Source: Nocardia uniformis NBRC 13702 (GTDB taxonomy: Bacteria > Actinomycetota > Actinomycetes > Mycobacteriales > Mycobacteriaceae). Taken from it: DNA of 51,253 bases. Shown here in pieces: positions 49,636 to 51,253 of the stretch. The notes below the pieces were generated by a model, which was not told where the DNA came from, ran no database searches, and saw nothing but the letters and a program-made list of their open reading frames with translations. Made by a program: the position numbers and the translations under genes. The stretch lies in NCBI RefSeq assembly GCF_001613345.1, contig NZ_BDCE01000024.1, forward strand, positions 1 to 51,253, given 5' to 3'. The stretch's first letter is position 1; each line of letters starts with the position of its first letter.

Positions 49636-50961
49636 ATGACGCAGCAGACCGGAGTGATGTTGAGTTCCCGGCTGCTCCGACTACTCGGGACGGCACGCAC
49701 CGACCCGAATCTGCCGCGCACCGCCATGGTGATGCCGGTGGCGGATACCGCAGGGCTGGCGAAGATCTCGTTCGGATCGACGGTGCCCGAACTGCGCGCG
49801 ATCGGGGTGGCGCTCACCTCCGAGATCGTGATGCAGTGGCGGACGGAGCAGCCGGAACTGCTGGCCGAACTGGCCCTGTGCGTAGCCGATCCCGACTATC
49901 ACAGCGACGATGCGGCGGGCGTGCTGGCGGCCATCACGGGAACCGCACCCGCACCTGACTTCACGCCGGTGATCCCCACGCTGGTCGAGGCACTCGATCA
50001 CGAGAGCCCGTTCGGATCGCTCACCCTCGCCCTGGCCCGCCTGCGCCATCCCACCGCGGTGGATTCGGTGCGACAGTGGTTGACGAGCGGGCGGATCAAA
50101 CCGCTGCCGGATCCGTTCGATATCGAACACGTGCTGTCACCGCTCGTCGACTACGCCGAGGAGCTGTTGCCCGCCATCCGGGCTTCGCTGGCCACCGAGT
50201 CCTACAACAGTGCGCTGCACCCGCTGCTGCGGACGCTCGCCGCGTGGGGTCCGACCGCCGCGCCGGCACTTCCGGAACTGCTGCCCTACTTGCGCAATGG
50301 TGATGCGCGCTGGGCCTGCGAGGCGCTCGGCAGTATCGGCCCGGACGCGGCCCCTGCCGCCGAGCTCATCGAACGCTATGCCCGGGGTACCGAGCGCCCG
50401 CCGCGGCACGACACCGGCTTGCCGCCCGACAGCCCACACGAGTGGCACGGCACCCAGACAGCCGCGTGGGCGCTGTGGCGCATCACGGGCGAATCCGGGG
50501 TCGCGCTCTCGGTTTTCGGCGACGCGATCGAGGCGGGTATCGCGGTCGATTTCGATCGACTAGCCGAATTCGGTTCCCTCGCTTGCCTATTGGCCGACGA
50601 TGTCCGCGCCCGCCTCGATTCGCCCGGACGGTGGGAGCAGGTACATGCGGCTCGCGCCTGGTGGCGGATAACCGGCGACGCCGAACCTGCCGTCCCGGTG
50701 CTGCTGAATGCGTTGGAACCGTTGACGTCCGGATACGCGGATGCCGAATGCCGCGCCGCTGTGCGCCTGATCAGCGAGATCGGCTCGCCGATGCGCGCGG
50801 CGATGCCCTTGCTCGAAGCTGTCCTTTCGACCGATCGCCGATTCGGGCCGTTGCCGCCGCATCGAGCCCCGCAATCACAGACGGAATTGATTGCGGCGGA
50901 ACGCGATACCGAACTCTGCGTCGCGGCGCAGGCGGCACTTATCGCTATTGACGCAGGCTGA
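49636..50961 (+). CDS. HEAT-repeat-like helical scaffold protein
   Basis: A 441-residue protein of repeated helix pairs, for example VIPTLVEALDHESPFGSLTLALARLRHPTAVDSVRQWL, LHPLLRTLAAWGPTAAPALPELLPYLRNGDARWACEALGSIGPDAAPAAELIERYA, and PVLLNALEPLTSGYADAECRAAVRLISEIGSPMRAAMPLLEAVL. Such alpha-solenoids bind proteins or nucleic acids; no catalytic motif is seen. ATG 49636 is preferred over ATG 49564 because TAACGT, a -10-like element, lies seven bases upstream (leaderless) and the longer form would overlap the divergent gene's 5' end. Function unknown. Confidence 0.78.
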   Translation: MTQQTGVMLSSRLLRLLGTARTDPNLPRTAMVMPVADTAGLAKISFGSTVPELRAIGVALTSEIVMQWRTEQPELLAELALCVADPDYHSDDAAGVLAAITGTAPAPDFTPVIPTLVEALDHESPFGSLTLALARLRHPTAVDSVRQWLTSGRIKPLPDPFDIEHVLSPLVDYAEELLPAIRASLATESYNSALHPLLRTLAAWGPTAAPALPELLPYLRNGDARWACEALGSIGPDAAPAAELIERYARGTERPPRHDTGLPPDSPHEWHGTQTAAWALWRITGESGVALSVFGDAIEAGIAVDFDRLAEFGSLACLLADDVRARLDSPGRWEQVHAARAWWRITGDAEPAVPVLLNALEPLTSGYADAECRAAVRLISEIGSPMRAAMPLLEAVLSTDRRFGPLPPHRAPQSQTELIAAERDTELCVAAQAALIAIDAG

Positions 50962-51253
50962 GCGGCTGGTTGGAGGTCTACGCGTCATACGGCTTGCCTC
51001 GGTGGCGGAGAGTCGGTTGCGAAAGCGTGCGGTACTTTCGGTCGCTCGGTCGGGTGTCTGAAGAGGCTGGGAGTCAGGTTTTCTCGGGAGGAGGGGGTAG
51101 GCGTGCTGTTTTGGGGGCGGGGTGGTGACGTGATCGATTGTTGCGTTGGGTGCCGTGCCCGGCTGGGGCACTGAGTGCTGTTCTCGGGGCCTACGTAGCC
51201 AGGTTGGGAGCGACGCTTGCGGTTCCAGCTGGGTTCGGCCGAGTCGAGCAAAA
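50962..51253. other. Right-edge segment, no gene seen
   Basis: The plus strand is G-rich with several GGGGG runs and no recognisable protein in any frame. The leftward open frame (50985-51251) is Ser/Pro-rich without a ribosome site and looks non-coding. It may be the upstream region of a gene beyond the window. Confidence 0.4.

Noticed and set aside
50985..51251. Leftward Ser/Pro-rich frame at the right edge.
   Set aside because: No ribosome site or domain; may reflect G-rich non-coding DNA.

Overview
This is high-GC actinobacterial DNA from a mycolic-acid-type bacterium, most likely Nocardia or a close relative. The main evidence is gene order. From about 1.8 to 31.5 kb the window follows the Mycobacterium tuberculosis Rv2174-Rv2196 order: mptA, Rv2175c-like, pknL, aroG, Rv2179c exoribonuclease, Rv2182c acyltransferase, Rv2183c-Rv2186c-like, pimB', ripC, Rv2191-like, trpD, ctaE, qcrCAB. 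Lipoarabinomannan mannosyltransferases and the actinobacterial ctaE-qcrCAB respiratory block agree with this. Species cannot be fixed from sequence reading alone. M. tuberculosis comparisons are from memory, not from a search.

Layout. 0-5 kb: carotenoid genes crtI and crtB with the LAM mannosyltransferase mptA between them, crtB being coupled to mptA by an ATGA overlap. 5-10 kb: a divergent Rv2175c-like regulator and PASTA-type PknL kinase, class II DAHP synthase, a 3' exoribonuclease that seems to start at CTG, and an acyltransferase. 11-17 kb: a leftward run pimB' - SRPBCC - SRPBCC - ArsA-like ATPase - CSWCPVC-motif protein - ROK sugar kinase, partly joined by 4-nt overlaps. 17-23 kb: a methyltransferase, a zinc-peptidase-like membrane protein, two NlpC/P60 cell-wall hydrolases and a DnaQ/UvrC fusion. 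23-27 kb: a lipoprotein, a stand-alone RAM-domain protein, a tiny membrane ORF, trpD and an unknown gene. 27-31.5 kb: ctaE-qcrC-qcrA-qcrB, with a perfectly nested 26-codon ORF between qcrC and qcrA.

The rest looks like lineage-specific accessory metabolism. There is a DUF2236/MpaB-type oxygenase facing a frameshifted AraC regulator, a secreted DUF218 protein, and a fatty-acyl or steroid-type module (MaoC, SDR, acyl-CoA dehydrogenase) opposite a TetR gene with two matching operator copies. Next comes the most interesting block, a five-gene leftward operon cysD-cysNC-DUF1214-SDR-sulfotransferase facing an IclR regulator. It makes PAPS and very probably uses it on the spot to sulfate a small hydrophobic metabolite. 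The window ends with GNAT, NUDIX, YceI, an XRE/MmyB regulator, a DUF1444-like protein and a HEAT-repeat protein.

Three structural themes recur. In-frame tandem-repeat expansions lie inside three conserved proteins (CrtB, the ArsA-like ATPase, the CSWCPVC-motif protein). A dispersed imperfect palindrome of about 90 bp sits at gene 3' ends. Perfect-palindrome terminators lie between convergent genes. No tRNA, rRNA, CRISPR array, insertion sequence or integrase was seen.
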